Assembly (NCBI GenBank): GCA_023228865.1
Contig: JALOAH010000098.1
Coordinates: 1-13,083, forward strand
Length of the DNA stretch: 13,083 nucleotides
Direction of reading: 5' to 3'
Source: Porticoccaceae bacterium
GTDB taxonomy: Bacteria > Pseudomonadota > Gammaproteobacteria > Pseudomonadales > Porticoccaceae
A program made the position numbers and the translations under genes. Numbering within the stretch: position 1 is the stretch's first letter; the number at the start of each line of letters is the position of its first letter. Positions 4,791 to 12,144 of this stretch are shown in pieces. The notes beneath the pieces were generated by a model. It was not told the origin of the DNA, did not search any database, and saw only the letters and a program-made list of their open reading frames with translations.

Positions 4791-5192
4791 ATGGCTATCC
4801 ACGAAACCATAAAGTCTGGCACCGACCGCCTCATGGAGATACAGCCCTCCCTGGTTCGTGCTCGGGGCGGAAAGCCCCGTCCCCGCCCTCTCACCACCAA
4901 TGAACTCTTCGGCGGGCCGCCCTTCTTCGTCCTCAATGTTATCGAGCCGATAGGTAATCGATTTACCGAGGGTGACGTCCTAGTGTGCGTCAAGAGCGCG
5001 TTCCCCAGACCCCGCCAATGGATGGTGACCCGGCAAAGAGGGCAGGATCGCGTCGTTCAGTTTCACGGGCGGATCCCCACCACCTGCAAGATAGTCGGCA
5101 TTGTAGTGAAGTCCATCCGATGGAAGGATCGCTATTTCTATCCTCCCGTCAGAACCCTGGCCTATTACGCCGAAAACAATCTGATCAGCTGA
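4791..5192 (+). CDS. Unknown phage protein with faint S24/LexA-like C-terminus
   Basis: A 133-residue protein. Residues 50-111 resemble the beta-rich C-terminal domain of LexA/CI-type S24 proteins: IEPIGNRFTEGDVLVCV, then a basic loop and WMVTRQ, a VVQFHG strand and KIVGIVVKSIRW, the last like the G-x-V-V edge of that fold. The catalytic Ser (in a G-x-S-M context) and Lys are not seen, so it is not a self-cleaving protease. The N-terminus is basic (RARGGKPRPRP, 23-33) and could touch nucleic acid. AAGG sits seven bases ahead of ATG 4791. Its stop overlaps a possible ATG of the next gene. The fold idea is weak inference; otherwise unknown. Confidence 0.7.
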   Translation: MAIHETIKSGTDRLMEIQPSLVRARGGKPRPRPLTTNELFGGPPFFVLNVIEPIGNRFTEGDVLVCVKSAFPRPRQWMVTRQRGQDRVVQFHGRIPTTCKIVGIVVKSIRWKDRYFYPPVRTLAYYAENNLIS

Positions 5193-5206
5193 TGGGAGAA
5201 AAATTC

Positions 5207-5836
5207 ATGACAGCAGCACAACGAATTGTTCAAATCAAGCCGCCCAAGATGGAAACGGTGACCGTCCGCATCATCGGCACCGCGCCGCTGGTGCAGGCTC
5301 GGTTCGCACAAAAGGCGGCCATCATGGCTGCCCAGAAGGAAGGGGCAACTGCCCGGTCAAAGAAGACTCGGGAGGCAAAGGACTTCGACGCCCTTTGTGA
5401 CGCCAGCGTCCACTACAGCACCGATGGTTGGGTCGGCATCCCGGCCGCTGCTTTCAGAGCGGCCTGCATCAGTGCCTGCCGGCTGGTCGGGTTCAAGATG
5501 ACTCTGGCCAAGCTTTCCATCTTCATCGAGCCTGATGGCTACGATGCCGACGGCATGCCGCTGGTTCGGCTAATTGCTGATAGCTATCGGCGGGTGGACT
5601 TGCATGTCCGCAACGCCACTGGCGTGATTGACATTCGTTCCCGCCCCATGTGGACACAGTGGGCCGCCGATGTCCGAGTTCGGTACGACGCCGATCAGTT
5701 CTCCCTGGAGGATGCTTACAACCTGCTCCACCGGGTCGGCGCCCAGGTGGGTATCGGCGAGGGCCGTCCAGACAGCAAGTCCAGCGCAGGCATGGGCTGG
5801 GGAACCTTCCGGCTGGCCGCGGACGATGAGGTGTGA
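5207..5836 (+). CDS. Conserved phage protein with RAMP/Cas7-like features
   Basis: A 209-residue protein. I recall related proteins of about 200 residues in many phages, usually annotated hypothetical, sharing GTAPLV near the start, an IPAAAFRAA stretch, a RP-x-W segment and a Gly-rich end. Here these are at 24-29, 78-86, 146-152 and 182-200. The order beta strand, IPA-x-x-FR helix and C-terminal GIGEGRP...GMGWGTF recalls RAMP-superfamily proteins (Cas5/6/7), whose Gly-rich loop binds RNA and whose early motif reads IPGSSLRG. No CRISPR array or cas gene lies nearby, so a nucleic-acid-binding role in phage replication or takeover is more likely than immunity. GGGAG eight bases ahead fixes ATG 5207; the frame extends upstream to 4985 but overlaps the previous gene. 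The next gene overlaps it closely. Confidence 0.75.
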   Translation: MTAAQRIVQIKPPKMETVTVRIIGTAPLVQARFAQKAAIMAAQKEGATARSKKTREAKDFDALCDASVHYSTDGWVGIPAAAFRAACISACRLVGFKMTLAKLSIFIEPDGYDADGMPLVRLIADSYRRVDLHVRNATGVIDIRSRPMWTQWAADVRVRYDADQFSLEDAYNLLHRVGAQVGIGEGRPDSKSSAGMGWGTFRLAADDEV

Positions 5837-5838
5837 GT

Positions 5839-6282
5839 ATGGAGAATCACGAAGCCGTCCGAAAGGAGCTGGTCGCCATCGCCCAGGGCAACGGAGGAGT
5901 CATCCTCCCCCGGTCCGTGGTTGAAGCAGCCAAGGATCGGAAATCACCTCTACATAGCTGGTTCTGCTGGGATGATTCAGAGGCCGCAGAGCGATACCGG
6001 ATAATCCAGGCCCGGGAGCTTATCCGTAGCGTCAAGGTTGAGATCGGCGATCAGACGCCGCGGGAGGTTCGGGCTTTCGTCTCACTGACGCCGGATCGTG
6101 CTGACGGGGGCGGCTACCGGCTCGCGCAAGAGGTAGTGTCAGACGCGCAACTCTATCAGCAAATGCTCCGGGACGCCCTTGCAGAATTGGAGAGGTTTGA
6201 GCAGAAGTACAGCAGGATCAAAGAATTACAATACGTCTTCAGGGAGGCGCGACGGGTCACGAAGACCAGAAAAGCAGCCTAG
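5839..6282 (+). CDS. Conserved phage protein (LHSWFCWDD/YRIIQARELIR type)
   Basis: A 147-residue protein resembling a widespread phage family of unknown function. Its marks are an N-terminal helix and ILPRSVVEAAKDRKSPLH (22-39), WDDSEAAERYRIIQARELIR (44-63), RAFVSL (78-83) and GGGYR (90-94), then a long C-terminal helix ending in a basic tail. From memory, family members reach from proteobacterial to Gram-positive phages, usually among early genes. GAGG lies seven bases before ATG 5839; the in-frame GTG at 5833 is too close to that site. The start is next to the stop of the RAMP-like gene, so the two are co-translated. It is the last gene before the terminator of the antirepressor operon. The two helices could form a DNA- or protein-binding unit, but this is not shown. 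Confidence 0.75.
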   Translation: MENHEAVRKELVAIAQGNGGVILPRSVVEAAKDRKSPLHSWFCWDDSEAAERYRIIQARELIRSVKVEIGDQTPREVRAFVSLTPDRADGGGYRLAQEVVSDAQLYQQMLRDALAELERFEQKYSRIKELQYVFREARRVTKTRKAA

Positions 6283-6396
6283 GCAGGCAAGTACTGGCTG
6301 GACGAGTCGCGACGGGGCTAGGCATGACACGGCGACGCGACGCAGGCGAGACGAGACTGGGCCAGGTCGGGTGAGGCACGGATAGGCTGGTCTTGG
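6279..6396 (+). repeat. Period-5 degenerate repeat (C-N-N-G-G units)
   Basis: After the last operon gene, about 118 bases fall into roughly 23 consecutive units of five (rarely four) bases with C first and G, often GG, last: CTAGG, CTGGA, CGGGG, CTAGG, CACGG, CTGGG, CCAGG and so on. The register holds throughout, which ordinary coding DNA (period 3) does not do; the open frame across it encodes only an Arg-rich run and is not a credible gene. I have the impression of similar GGC-spaced stretches in other temperate phages near early operon ends, without a known role. It leads into the terminator at 6412. Confidence 0.6.
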
Positions 6397-6411
6397 TAAT
6401 ACAAGACATTC

Positions 6412-6433
6412 GGGGGCTTCGGCCCCCTTTTTT
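6412..6433 (+). terminator. Intrinsic terminator of the antirepressor operon
   Basis: GGGGGC (6412-6417), loop TTCG, GCCCCC (6422-6427) and six T (6428-6433) form a textbook rho-independent terminator with a stable UUCG-type tetraloop. It closes the rightward operon begun at about 3448. Confidence 0.93.
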
Positions 6434-6470
6434 ATGCTCAGGCACATAACCTCTACAATCTTCCCGCTAA

Positions 6471-6499
6471 TTGCCAGCTCCGAGGCGAGGGGGTAATAT
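6471..6499 (+). promoter_or_regulatory. Promoter for the envelope-protein block
   Basis: TTGCCA (6471-6476) and TAATAT (6494-6499) are spaced by exactly 17 bp, 25 bases ahead of the lipoprotein start and directly after the terminator of the previous operon. The three following genes are therefore an independent unit, as expected of a moron expressed from the prophage. Confidence 0.55.
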
Positions 6500-6523
6500 C
6501 TGGCTAAAAGAAAGGTCGGACAC

Positions 6524-6892
6524 ATGCCAGCATTCAGTAACCCCATTCTACTCTCTACCCTGCTGTGCACCCTGTGGCTGACTGGTTGCACTCCGCCCAA
6601 AGATCAGGTGACCATCTATGGAGAGACTTGTTTGGCTGACGCTGACCAATGCCGAAAATATGGCGGTCCTGTATATATCAAAACGACCTACCGAGTCAGT
6701 TTTGATCAGCAACGTGTCGTGGCAAACAGGGACACGCTGTGGGTGGATGCTTTGAACGACTGCCGAGTCTTCGATAAGAAAAATTGGGCTTGCAGAGAAG
6801 TCTGGATGGATAATGGCAAGCTGTTAGATCCGCAGGATAGCAAAATGTACTGGAAGCAAATGAATCGCTTTTACTGGCACCTAAAAAAATAG
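6524..6892 (+). CDS. Small phage lipoprotein
   Basis: A 122-residue lipoprotein. The signal peptide has a hydrophobic core (PILLSTLLCTLW) and lipobox LTGC with Cys22 as lipid-modified residue; the next residues TPP carry no Asp at +2, which favours sorting to the outer membrane. The mature part has four cysteines (36, 43, 80, 90), enough for two disulfides, and is otherwise charged and aromatic-rich, ending MYWKQMNRFYWHLKK. No known domain is recognised. AAAGG lies eight bases before ATG 6524. First of three envelope genes in a row, located between the antirepressor operon and the gene-16-like ejection protein, the place of the superinfection-exclusion gene in P22. Blocking DNA entry of related phages is a reasonable but unproven role. 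Confidence 0.82.
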   Translation: MPAFSNPILLSTLLCTLWLTGCTPPKDQVTIYGETCLADADQCRKYGGPVYIKTTYRVSFDQQRVVANRDTLWVDALNDCRVFDKKNWACREVWMDNGKLLDPQDSKMYWKQMNRFYWHLKK

Positions 6893-6904
6893 GGAGACTT
6901 AGCT

Positions 6905-7228
6905 ATGGCCTCGTGGTCATTTTGTCGTAAGAGCTTTGCTTTCGTTATTCTCTCCGGCATCACGCCCTTTCAGGCTGGCGCTCAAGATCTGCAGGAAGTG
7001 CTCGCCATCGCTAAGATAGCGGGAGCCTGCGGCATCTTGGATTCAGCGATAACCTTCCAAGCCTCAACGAAAATGTCCGGCGGGGATGAATTCGTTTCCC
7101 GCTTCTATCAGGTTGAAGCTGCCAGGCTTGGCAGGTCAGTCGAAGAGCTTCTTAAATTGTGTAATGACTCCATTCGGATCTACGACATGCTTTGGGCTGC
7201 ATCGGAAGAAGAAGGAGACATGCCATGA
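6905..7228 (+). CDS. Small exported protein, 107 residues
   Basis: Signal peptide (residues 1-26, basic start then FAFVILSGITPF, likely cleavage AGA before QD). The mature protein of about 80 residues is helical, with two cysteines (42 and 86) that could pair in the periplasm. There is no lipobox and no known domain. GGGAG eight bases ahead supports ATG 6905, only 12 bases after the lipoprotein stop; its own stop overlaps the next start (ATGA). It probably works with the lipoprotein and the membrane protein as a three-part envelope module. Confidence 0.8.
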   Translation: MASWSFCRKSFAFVILSGITPFQAGAQDLQEVLAIAKIAGACGILDSAITFQASTKMSGGDEFVSRFYQVEAARLGRSVEELLKLCNDSIRIYDMLWAASEEEGDMP

Positions 7229-7488
7229 CCAATCCAATCACTAGAATAGCCTCTGAAGAGCGAGGCTCTGTGTTTGTGATCCTGATGTCTTCCCTTAGCC
7301 TTTTCTTTGTATGGTTAGGCTGGGATGGGCTGGTCGCTTGGTGGTTTCTTGCTGGGGGCGTGTTTGGGTTTGCGATGGGGTTTGTCTTTGGCGCGCATCG
7401 CGTGTACGAGGTTGCACTAAACAAGACAGATACCACCCATGAGGATAGTCAAAAGATTTTCAACGCCATCTTACGGCGACGAAAGTAG
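7225..7488 (+). CDS. Small inner-membrane protein with two helices
   Basis: An 87-residue protein with two transmembrane segments (about 15-31 and 36-57), a short WD-containing turn, and a basic C-terminus ending RRRK. AAGGAG seven bases ahead and ATGA overlap with the previous stop set ATG 7225. Its last 18 bases overlap the end of the convergent ejection-protein gene. Size and topology suit a superinfection-exclusion or holin-like protein; no endolysin is nearby, so exclusion is the better guess. Unknown family. Confidence 0.78.
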   Translation: MTNPITRIASEERGSVFVILMSSLSLFFVWLGWDGLVAWWFLAGGVFGFAMGFVFGAHRVYEVALNKTDTTHEDSQKIFNAILRRRK

Positions 7489-9438
7489 CTCTCTAAAGGC
7501 CTGAATCTTTTGTTCGGATGTCGGCTCCGGCATCACTTTATCAGCTGCCCAGTCGACACTCCTTGCCACCAGGCCGCCTTTATTGCCTTTCACTGTGTCT
7601 TTGGCAGCATCCTTAACCCCTCTCGCAACTTCTCCTCTGAAGGACGTCTGTGCATTGGTGCCAAAAATGTTGTCCAGCTCGCCCGCAAACATGACCTGGG
7701 TCATCAGGTCATCATCGAACTTGGGTATAGACTTCCCCACCCCTCCAAGAAAGGGCCCGATTTCCTTGCTAAGCGATGTGCGAGTGCTGTAGCTCTTGGC
7801 GACTCGGTCAACCTCGGTCAGGGCATCCATCAGGTTCTCACGGTTTACCTGGTTGCTGAGCACCTTTCGAAGGGCCTTGCCGGTGGACTTATCAGCGAGG
7901 TCTGACGAGAGGTTGACGCTCTTCCCCACCCCTTTCTGGAGCATATTCAGGGCGTTAATTGTTTCAGAGTATGCTGTATTGACTTGATTGTACTCGGGGA
8001 AGTTTGCATCAAGGGTGGAATCAATGTTGTGCCGAAGTGACTTCAGCACCCCCTCTACCCGCTTGGTGAGACCCGTACCGCTGGCTTTGTCGTAATCCAG
8101 CCCCTCATCAAGGAATTTTTTCATACGGTGCATGTGCCAGGCATCCGGCGTCTGGGTGTTCTTCATTCGAAACAGTACGCGATTGATCGTTTGCTGTGGC
8201 CCCTTTAGCCCCTCCAGCATGGAGCCCTGGAAGTCGAGTCGCATCGTTTGCGGATCAACTTTGATGTCGAGCGACTGGAGATCGTTGAGGAATTTGTTGA
8301 CGGGCTCGGCGTAATCCACCTGCTGCCCCTTAAGGGCTTCGGCCACCCTGTCCAGCTTGTGGCCAGCGGCCTTGTTGACTCTTTTCAGGTAGCCCACCCT
8401 GTCCATCAGAGATTCGCCAGCCACGTCTGCAGTCCGGTGAGTCATCGCAAAGAGCCTGTTGCTCTGCGACTTCTCGGCAACGTCGAGCATTTTGAGCATT
8501 TTTTGCTTATCAGTGGCGTTCGCGCCCTTCACAACAGCAACCGCCCCCTCATCCATGCCATAGTCGACGGCTTTGGCTGCAATCTTGTCCGTCCTTACCT
8601 TTCCTGCACCATCCAAGTAATAACGCGCAGTCTGTGAGTTCTTTGGATCGCTTCGCAGCAAGCTCGCGATCTTACTCTTGGCCGCACTGCTGCGCTGGAA
8701 GTAGTTGATGGCCTCACCGGCAACAGCGCCAACAGCGCCACCAACGGCCGCACCAGTCACCGCGCCAGAGATGGCATCCCCCTCATCGGCGTAACCCGCC
8801 CCGGCAACCCCGCCTTCTGCGGCACCCAGCGCCGCATTTACTGCAAGCCTCTTTGGGAGTGCCGCCGCCCCCTTGCCCAGCAAGCCAGCTCCGACCTTCG
8901 CGAGCGCTGCGCCACCTGATGCGATGCCGCCCCCCAGCTCCAAAGCAAGCGACTTGCCAGGGTGTGCCTCTCTGTAAGCATCCTGCTGGCTTCGCATGTC
9001 ACTGCTCATGTCCCGATAGGCATCGGCTACGTTATTGCCTGTAGCCATCGCTGCGAAAGGTGCAGCCACTGCTGCACCAATCTCGTCCGACCAGCCAAAT
9101 GTTGCGCCCTGCAGAGCGGATCGCACGGGGTCTCTCCATGAAAAGTCACGCCCCGCCGAAGCAAGCTTTGCCCCTGTCCGCGCTATCTCGACATCCATTT
9201 CGTTGCCGCCACGATTAGCCGCATGAGCTCCTGCCCTGTCCTCTGCGGGCAAGCTCTCATCGAACTCATCAAAGAAGTTCCGGGTGCCCGGTGCCTTTCT
9301 TGGCACAGAAGGCTGATGATTAGGCTCGTCGAACTGGTCAAAAAAGTTCGGTCTGGATGCTGGTGGCTGGGCTGCAGGCTGGGCTGCGGCGTTACCCTGA
9401 TTGTATCCCTCATCAAAAGAGTCGAAAAAGTTCGGCAT
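7471..9438 (-). CDS. DNA ejection protein, P22 gp16-like role
   Basis: A 655-residue internal virion protein (P22 gp16 has 609). The N-terminal 61 residues carry three NFFDxFDE motifs in a low-complexity Gln/Pro/Ala chain. Residues of about 120-210 are Ala/Gly-rich, with amphipathic or membrane-active stretches such as ISGAVTGAAVGGAVGAVAGE. The rest is long charged helices. Ejection proteins leave the capsid with the DNA and build a path through the periplasm. The true start is ATG 9438, with AGAGGG nine bases ahead; the frame runs on to 9477 but into the previous gene. It is last in the leftward virion operon, one base after the 399-residue gene, as gene 16 follows gene 20 in P22. Assignment is by order, size and composition. 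Confidence 0.75.
   Translation of the reverse strand: MPNFFDSFDEGYNQGNAAAQPAAQPPASRPNFFDQFDEPNHQPSVPRKAPGTRNFFDEFDESLPAEDRAGAHAANRGGNEMDVEIARTGAKLASAGRDFSWRDPVRSALQGATFGWSDEIGAAVAAPFAAMATGNNVADAYRDMSSDMRSQQDAYREAHPGKSLALELGGGIASGGAALAKVGAGLLGKGAAALPKRLAVNAALGAAEGGVAGAGYADEGDAISGAVTGAAVGGAVGAVAGEAINYFQRSSAAKSKIASLLRSDPKNSQTARYYLDGAGKVRTDKIAAKAVDYGMDEGAVAVVKGANATDKQKMLKMLDVAEKSQSNRLFAMTHRTADVAGESLMDRVGYLKRVNKAAGHKLDRVAEALKGQQVDYAEPVNKFLNDLQSLDIKVDPQTMRLDFQGSMLEGLKGPQQTINRVLFRMKNTQTPDAWHMHRMKKFLDEGLDYDKASGTGLTKRVEGVLKSLRHNIDSTLDANFPEYNQVNTAYSETINALNMLQKGVGKSVNLSSDLADKSTGKALRKVLSNQVNRENLMDALTEVDRVAKSYSTRTSLSKEIGPFLGGVGKSIPKFDDDLMTQVMFAGELDNIFGTNAQTSFRGEVARGVKDAAKDTVKGNKGGLVARSVDWAADKVMPEPTSEQKIQAFRELLSSP
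9256..9432 (-). repeat. Three NFFDxFDE motif copies in the ejection protein
   Basis: Residues 3-10 (NFFDSFDE), 31-38 (NFFDQFDE) and 54-61 (NFFDEFDE) repeat with linkers of 20 and 15 residues. The linkers are Gln/Pro/Ala-rich and unrelated, so only the eight-residue motif is kept. The acidic-aromatic pattern resembles a short linear binding motif. Confidence 0.85.
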
Positions 9439-9439
9439 A

Positions 9440-10639
9440 TCAAAAGCCCTCTGGCTTATAGCCAAATTTAGCCACAAAGTCGTCGATACGGTCAGGGTTG
9501 GTATATAGAGCTTTCAAGGCAGCCATGGGTGCGCGGGGTGGCGGCGAGGGCTGCGAGGCACCTGCCCCCGCGCTGTCTCCGGTCTGCTCTGAGCCATACT
9601 TCATTGCGTGGTGAGCTTTCTGAATCTCCAGCCAGTTGAGGTAATGCTGTTTGGCTTTTTCAATATTCTTACGAAGTTGAGCTGGCGATTGCCCTTCGTC
9701 AAGATTCGCAACCGTAGATTGCAGATATTCGAGTTCTCGCTCAGACACCTGCCCTAGCGCGCCACCTGTAGGCGAAGAGTCTCGCATAGCCTGCAACCTA
9801 TCAAACCCAAGGTTTGCCTTAATAGTCGTTACATCCTGCTTGAAATCATATGCGGGTGTTCCTGGTATAACGCCTGAAATCTTTCCTGGAAGGCCGGAGG
9901 TTAAGGCTCCAACTCTGTCGAGCGCGCCATCCAGCGTGGACAAAATGGCATCTCCGCTGCTCGTGCCAAGTGCGAGAGCCGTTTCTGCAGCAGGCCTGCC
10001 CGCCTCAATGCTGCCCTTATCCCTCCCGAGAACCTTTGCTGTCTCTATCTCGGCCGCATGCCCCGGGGTCTGGTGCGGAGCAAGAGTTTTCGCGCCTCCG
10101 CTGACTTCATTGATTGCGCCACTCTCGGCATCAAAGACGCCATAACTCCCCCCTAGATCAACGACGCTCTGGGCACGCTTCATCTCCCTGTACCTAGCCT
10201 GCTCGTCTTTGCCCAAGCTGCTGTAATATTCCCATTCGCGGACCGAGCTTGGGAGGACTGAGGAAGTTTTTCCTGACGCTGCGTTGCGTATGGCAATATC
10301 AAAGTCAGCCAGCCTGGGGTCATCGGGATTCTGGGTAGCCAGGCGCTCTCGGTCAGCTATCATCTTGCCGACGGAGGACTGCGGATCTTTTGGCTCCTCC
10401 CGGATCTGCTCCTGGGACAGAATATTTCCCTCGGCATTCTCAGAAATCTTTACCTCATTCCCTTGCTCGTCGGTCCCGTATCGAATATTCGTCGGCCTCA
10501 GCGATTCCGCGTGAGCCCGCTCATCAAGCACCTTCTTCTGCTTGTACTCTTCCAGGCGCTCATCTCTCAGTCGCTGTGCGACATCTTCTGTGGCGTTAGT
10601 GATTCCCTTCCCAAGCCCCTGCAGCAATCCCCAGCTCAT
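9440..10639 (-). CDS. DNA ejection/transfer protein, P22 gp20-like role
   Basis: A 399-residue protein (P22 gp20 has 471). The N-terminus has a short amphipathic segment (WGLLQGLGKGI) then a charged coiled coil (AQRLRDERLEEYKQKKVLDERAHAE, in two stretches, 22-46). Residues of about 245-330 include a segment I recognise from phage DNA-transfer proteins: TIKANLGFDRLQAMRDSSP, TGGALGQVSERELEYLQST and SPAQLRKNIEKAKQHY. The C-terminus is a Pro/Ser-rich linker and a short conserved tail. The start ATG 10639 has GAGGTG ahead and overlaps the previous stop (ATGA). Its stop lies one base from the next start. It should be packaged in the capsid and ejected with the DNA. Confidence 0.75.
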   Translation of the reverse strand: MSWGLLQGLGKGITNATEDVAQRLRDERLEEYKQKKVLDERAHAESLRPTNIRYGTDEQGNEVKISENAEGNILSQEQIREEPKDPQSSVGKMIADRERLATQNPDDPRLADFDIAIRNAASGKTSSVLPSSVREWEYYSSLGKDEQARYREMKRAQSVVDLGGSYGVFDAESGAINEVSGGAKTLAPHQTPGHAAEIETAKVLGRDKGSIEAGRPAAETALALGTSSGDAILSTLDGALDRVGALTSGLPGKISGVIPGTPAYDFKQDVTTIKANLGFDRLQAMRDSSPTGGALGQVSERELEYLQSTVANLDEGQSPAQLRKNIEKAKQHYLNWLEIQKAHHAMKYGSEQTGDSAGAGASQPSPPPRAPMAALKALYTNPDRIDDFVAKFGYKPEGF

Positions 10640-11304
10640 AGCGCACCTCTCTGCAGCAGCCCGCGGGCCTGCTTGCCCATACCGTCATCTCTTGCCTGCC
10701 CTTGCATCATGCCGCCCTGCTCGGGAGGCATCGCTTGTTGCGGTGCTGCCATCCCGGGATCAGGCTGCTGGCCCATAGGGTCGGGCCCCTGCTCCTGCTG
10801 GGATGCCATGACTGCCTGGATCATTTCGGGCGGGGCGCCAATCTCGGACAATGATTGGGCGACCTCTTCTGCCGGGTATTGATTGGACTGTAACCACAGC
10901 ATCGTGGCGGCCTGGAATATCTCCATCTGCAAGCCCGGATCGTTCTGGCCAGCGCCAGCCTGCTCCAGCGCGCCCATCACGTCGTCGATCAGGGCGATAC
11001 CCAGGGCGGCGGCCACAGCCAGAGACAGCTGGCCCACTTCATCCTGAATACGCAGCAGGATCGTCACGATGGCGCCGGAGATCACGTTGACGGGTGCTCC
11101 CTGCCGCATGTCCTGAATCAGCCCGTCGAAGATTTCCTTTTGGTACAGGAACTGGCGGGCAAGCTGATACCCTTCCTTGAACTGCTGGATGTCTTGGGGG
11201 TTCATGTTTTCCATGCCGGTTGCATCTGCCCCTGGTGCTGCTTGGGGTTGTGCCTGGGGTTGCGCGGGCATCGGAGCCTGCTGGGCGCTTACCATGTCGT
11301 TCAT
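10636..11304 (-). CDS. Virion protein, Met/Gln/Pro-rich, gene 7-like position
   Basis: A 222-residue protein with low-complexity ends rich in Gln, Pro and Met (PAQPQAQPQ near residue 15; MPPEQGGMMQGQ near 200). The middle is helical (about 40-165) with a hydrophobic run SLAVAAALGIALIDDVMGAL. Length equals P22 gp7 (229) and it directly precedes the gp20- and gp16-like genes, so it is probably an internal or ejection protein, but I see no direct sequence match. AGGAG lies five bases before ATG 11304, which overlaps the previous stop as ATGA; ATG 11295 is a possible alternative. Confidence 0.7.
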   Translation of the reverse strand: MNDMVSAQQAPMPAQPQAQPQAAPGADATGMENMNPQDIQQFKEGYQLARQFLYQKEIFDGLIQDMRQGAPVNVISGAIVTILLRIQDEVGQLSLAVAAALGIALIDDVMGALEQAGAGQNDPGLQMEIFQAATMLWLQSNQYPAEEVAQSLSEIGAPPEMIQAVMASQQEQGPDPMGQQPDPGMAAPQQAMPPEQGGMMQGQARDDGMGKQARGLLQRGAL

Positions 11305-12143
11305 GCGATCTCCTGGTTGAATCTGCGTGTTTCAGGGTTCCAGCGGATGCCGCCGGCGCGTGATATGTCGACGGGCGAGCCGCGGCGATTCAGGCTTTCC
11401 CTGTACAGCTTGATTTCTTTGTCTTGCTTTTTCTGTTCGCCATAGGAGGTCAGGAGGCCACCAACGATCTGGCCGCCTGCCAGGACGGCGTTTGGGTTTT
11501 CCTTAGCAAACCCCAGGGTCTGAGAAAGGAGCCCGGTCGACTCTCCAGAGGCTGAGGCAGCATTATTCAGTGTGCCGTCAGCCAGGTATTTCCCCTCCCC
11601 GCCCGTGACAGCCTCCCTGATAGGCTCAAAGCCCTTCTTGTCGATCCATTCCGCGCCCTGCTGAATTCTGTCGTTGGTGCGGGTGAGCAGGCCGGAGAAG
11701 CCTTCGCCGCTGCCACGCTTGGCCAGCTGGTCACCTCCGACTTGAAGGCTGTCGATGAAGCCGGATCGCGCTGCACCACCAAGCGCTTCGGCTCCGGCAG
11801 TCTGGGCGGCTGAGCGCGTAAGGTTGTCTGCGCCCACCCGGAGACCATCCACGGCAACATTTGCAGCGCCATCCTGAATACCCTTGGCCACCGCCGCCGT
11901 TGCAGCCTTGTCGGCCGCGTTTGCGCCGGCAGTGAGGCCGGAGTTGGCAGCCCCTTCAGCCGCCCCCGCAACGCCCGAAGCGCCGCCCGCGGTTGCCGGA
12001 GTCGCCAGCGACGACACGCCGTAATACGCGCCCACCGCGCCCACCACGGCCTTGAAGAAGTTTCCTTCCTTGATCCCGTCATACGCCGCCTTTGCGGACA
12101 GCGCGACCCCGACAACCTTGATGATTGGAACTGCTGCTGCCAT
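11301..12143 (-). CDS. Ala/Gly-rich internal virion protein
   Basis: A 280-residue protein. The N-terminal 50 residues look like a glycine-zipper-type hydrophobic hairpin (VVGVALSAKAAYDG, then FFKAVVGAVGAYYGVSSL). Residues 50-130 are very rich in Ala and Gly, then a more ordered part (RTNDRIQQGAEWIDKKGFEPI) and a charged tail with KQDKEIKLYRESLNRRG. A hydrophobic start and Ala/Gly body are common in phage proteins that enter or cross the host membrane. Start ATG 12143 has AAGG nine bases upstream; one base separates it from the GNAT gene. Exact family not recognised. Confidence 0.72.
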   Translation of the reverse strand: MAAAVPIIKVVGVALSAKAAYDGIKEGNFFKAVVGAVGAYYGVSSLATPATAGGASGVAGAAEGAANSGLTAGANAADKAATAAVAKGIQDGAANVAVDGLRVGADNLTRSAAQTAGAEALGGAARSGFIDSLQVGGDQLAKRGSGEGFSGLLTRTNDRIQQGAEWIDKKGFEPIREAVTGGEGKYLADGTLNNAASASGESTGLLSQTLGFAKENPNAVLAGGQIVGGLLTSYGEQKKQDKEIKLYRESLNRRGSPVDISRAGGIRWNPETRRFNQEIA

Positions 12144-12144
12144 G

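Noticed and set aside
4985..5206. A 74-residue N-terminal extension of the RAMP-like protein
   Set aside because: It overlaps the preceding gene in another frame and its composition is that of an off-frame reading; GGGAG marks ATG 5207.
6279..6396. CRISPR array or coding sequence in the repetitive tract
   Set aside because: There are no repeat-spacer units of CRISPR size; the period is five bases and the open frame encodes low-complexity Arg-rich sequence.
7510..8637. Several plus-strand frames of 60-131 codons opposite the ejection protein
   Set aside because: They are antisense shadows of a long coding region, without ribosome sites or recognisable domains.
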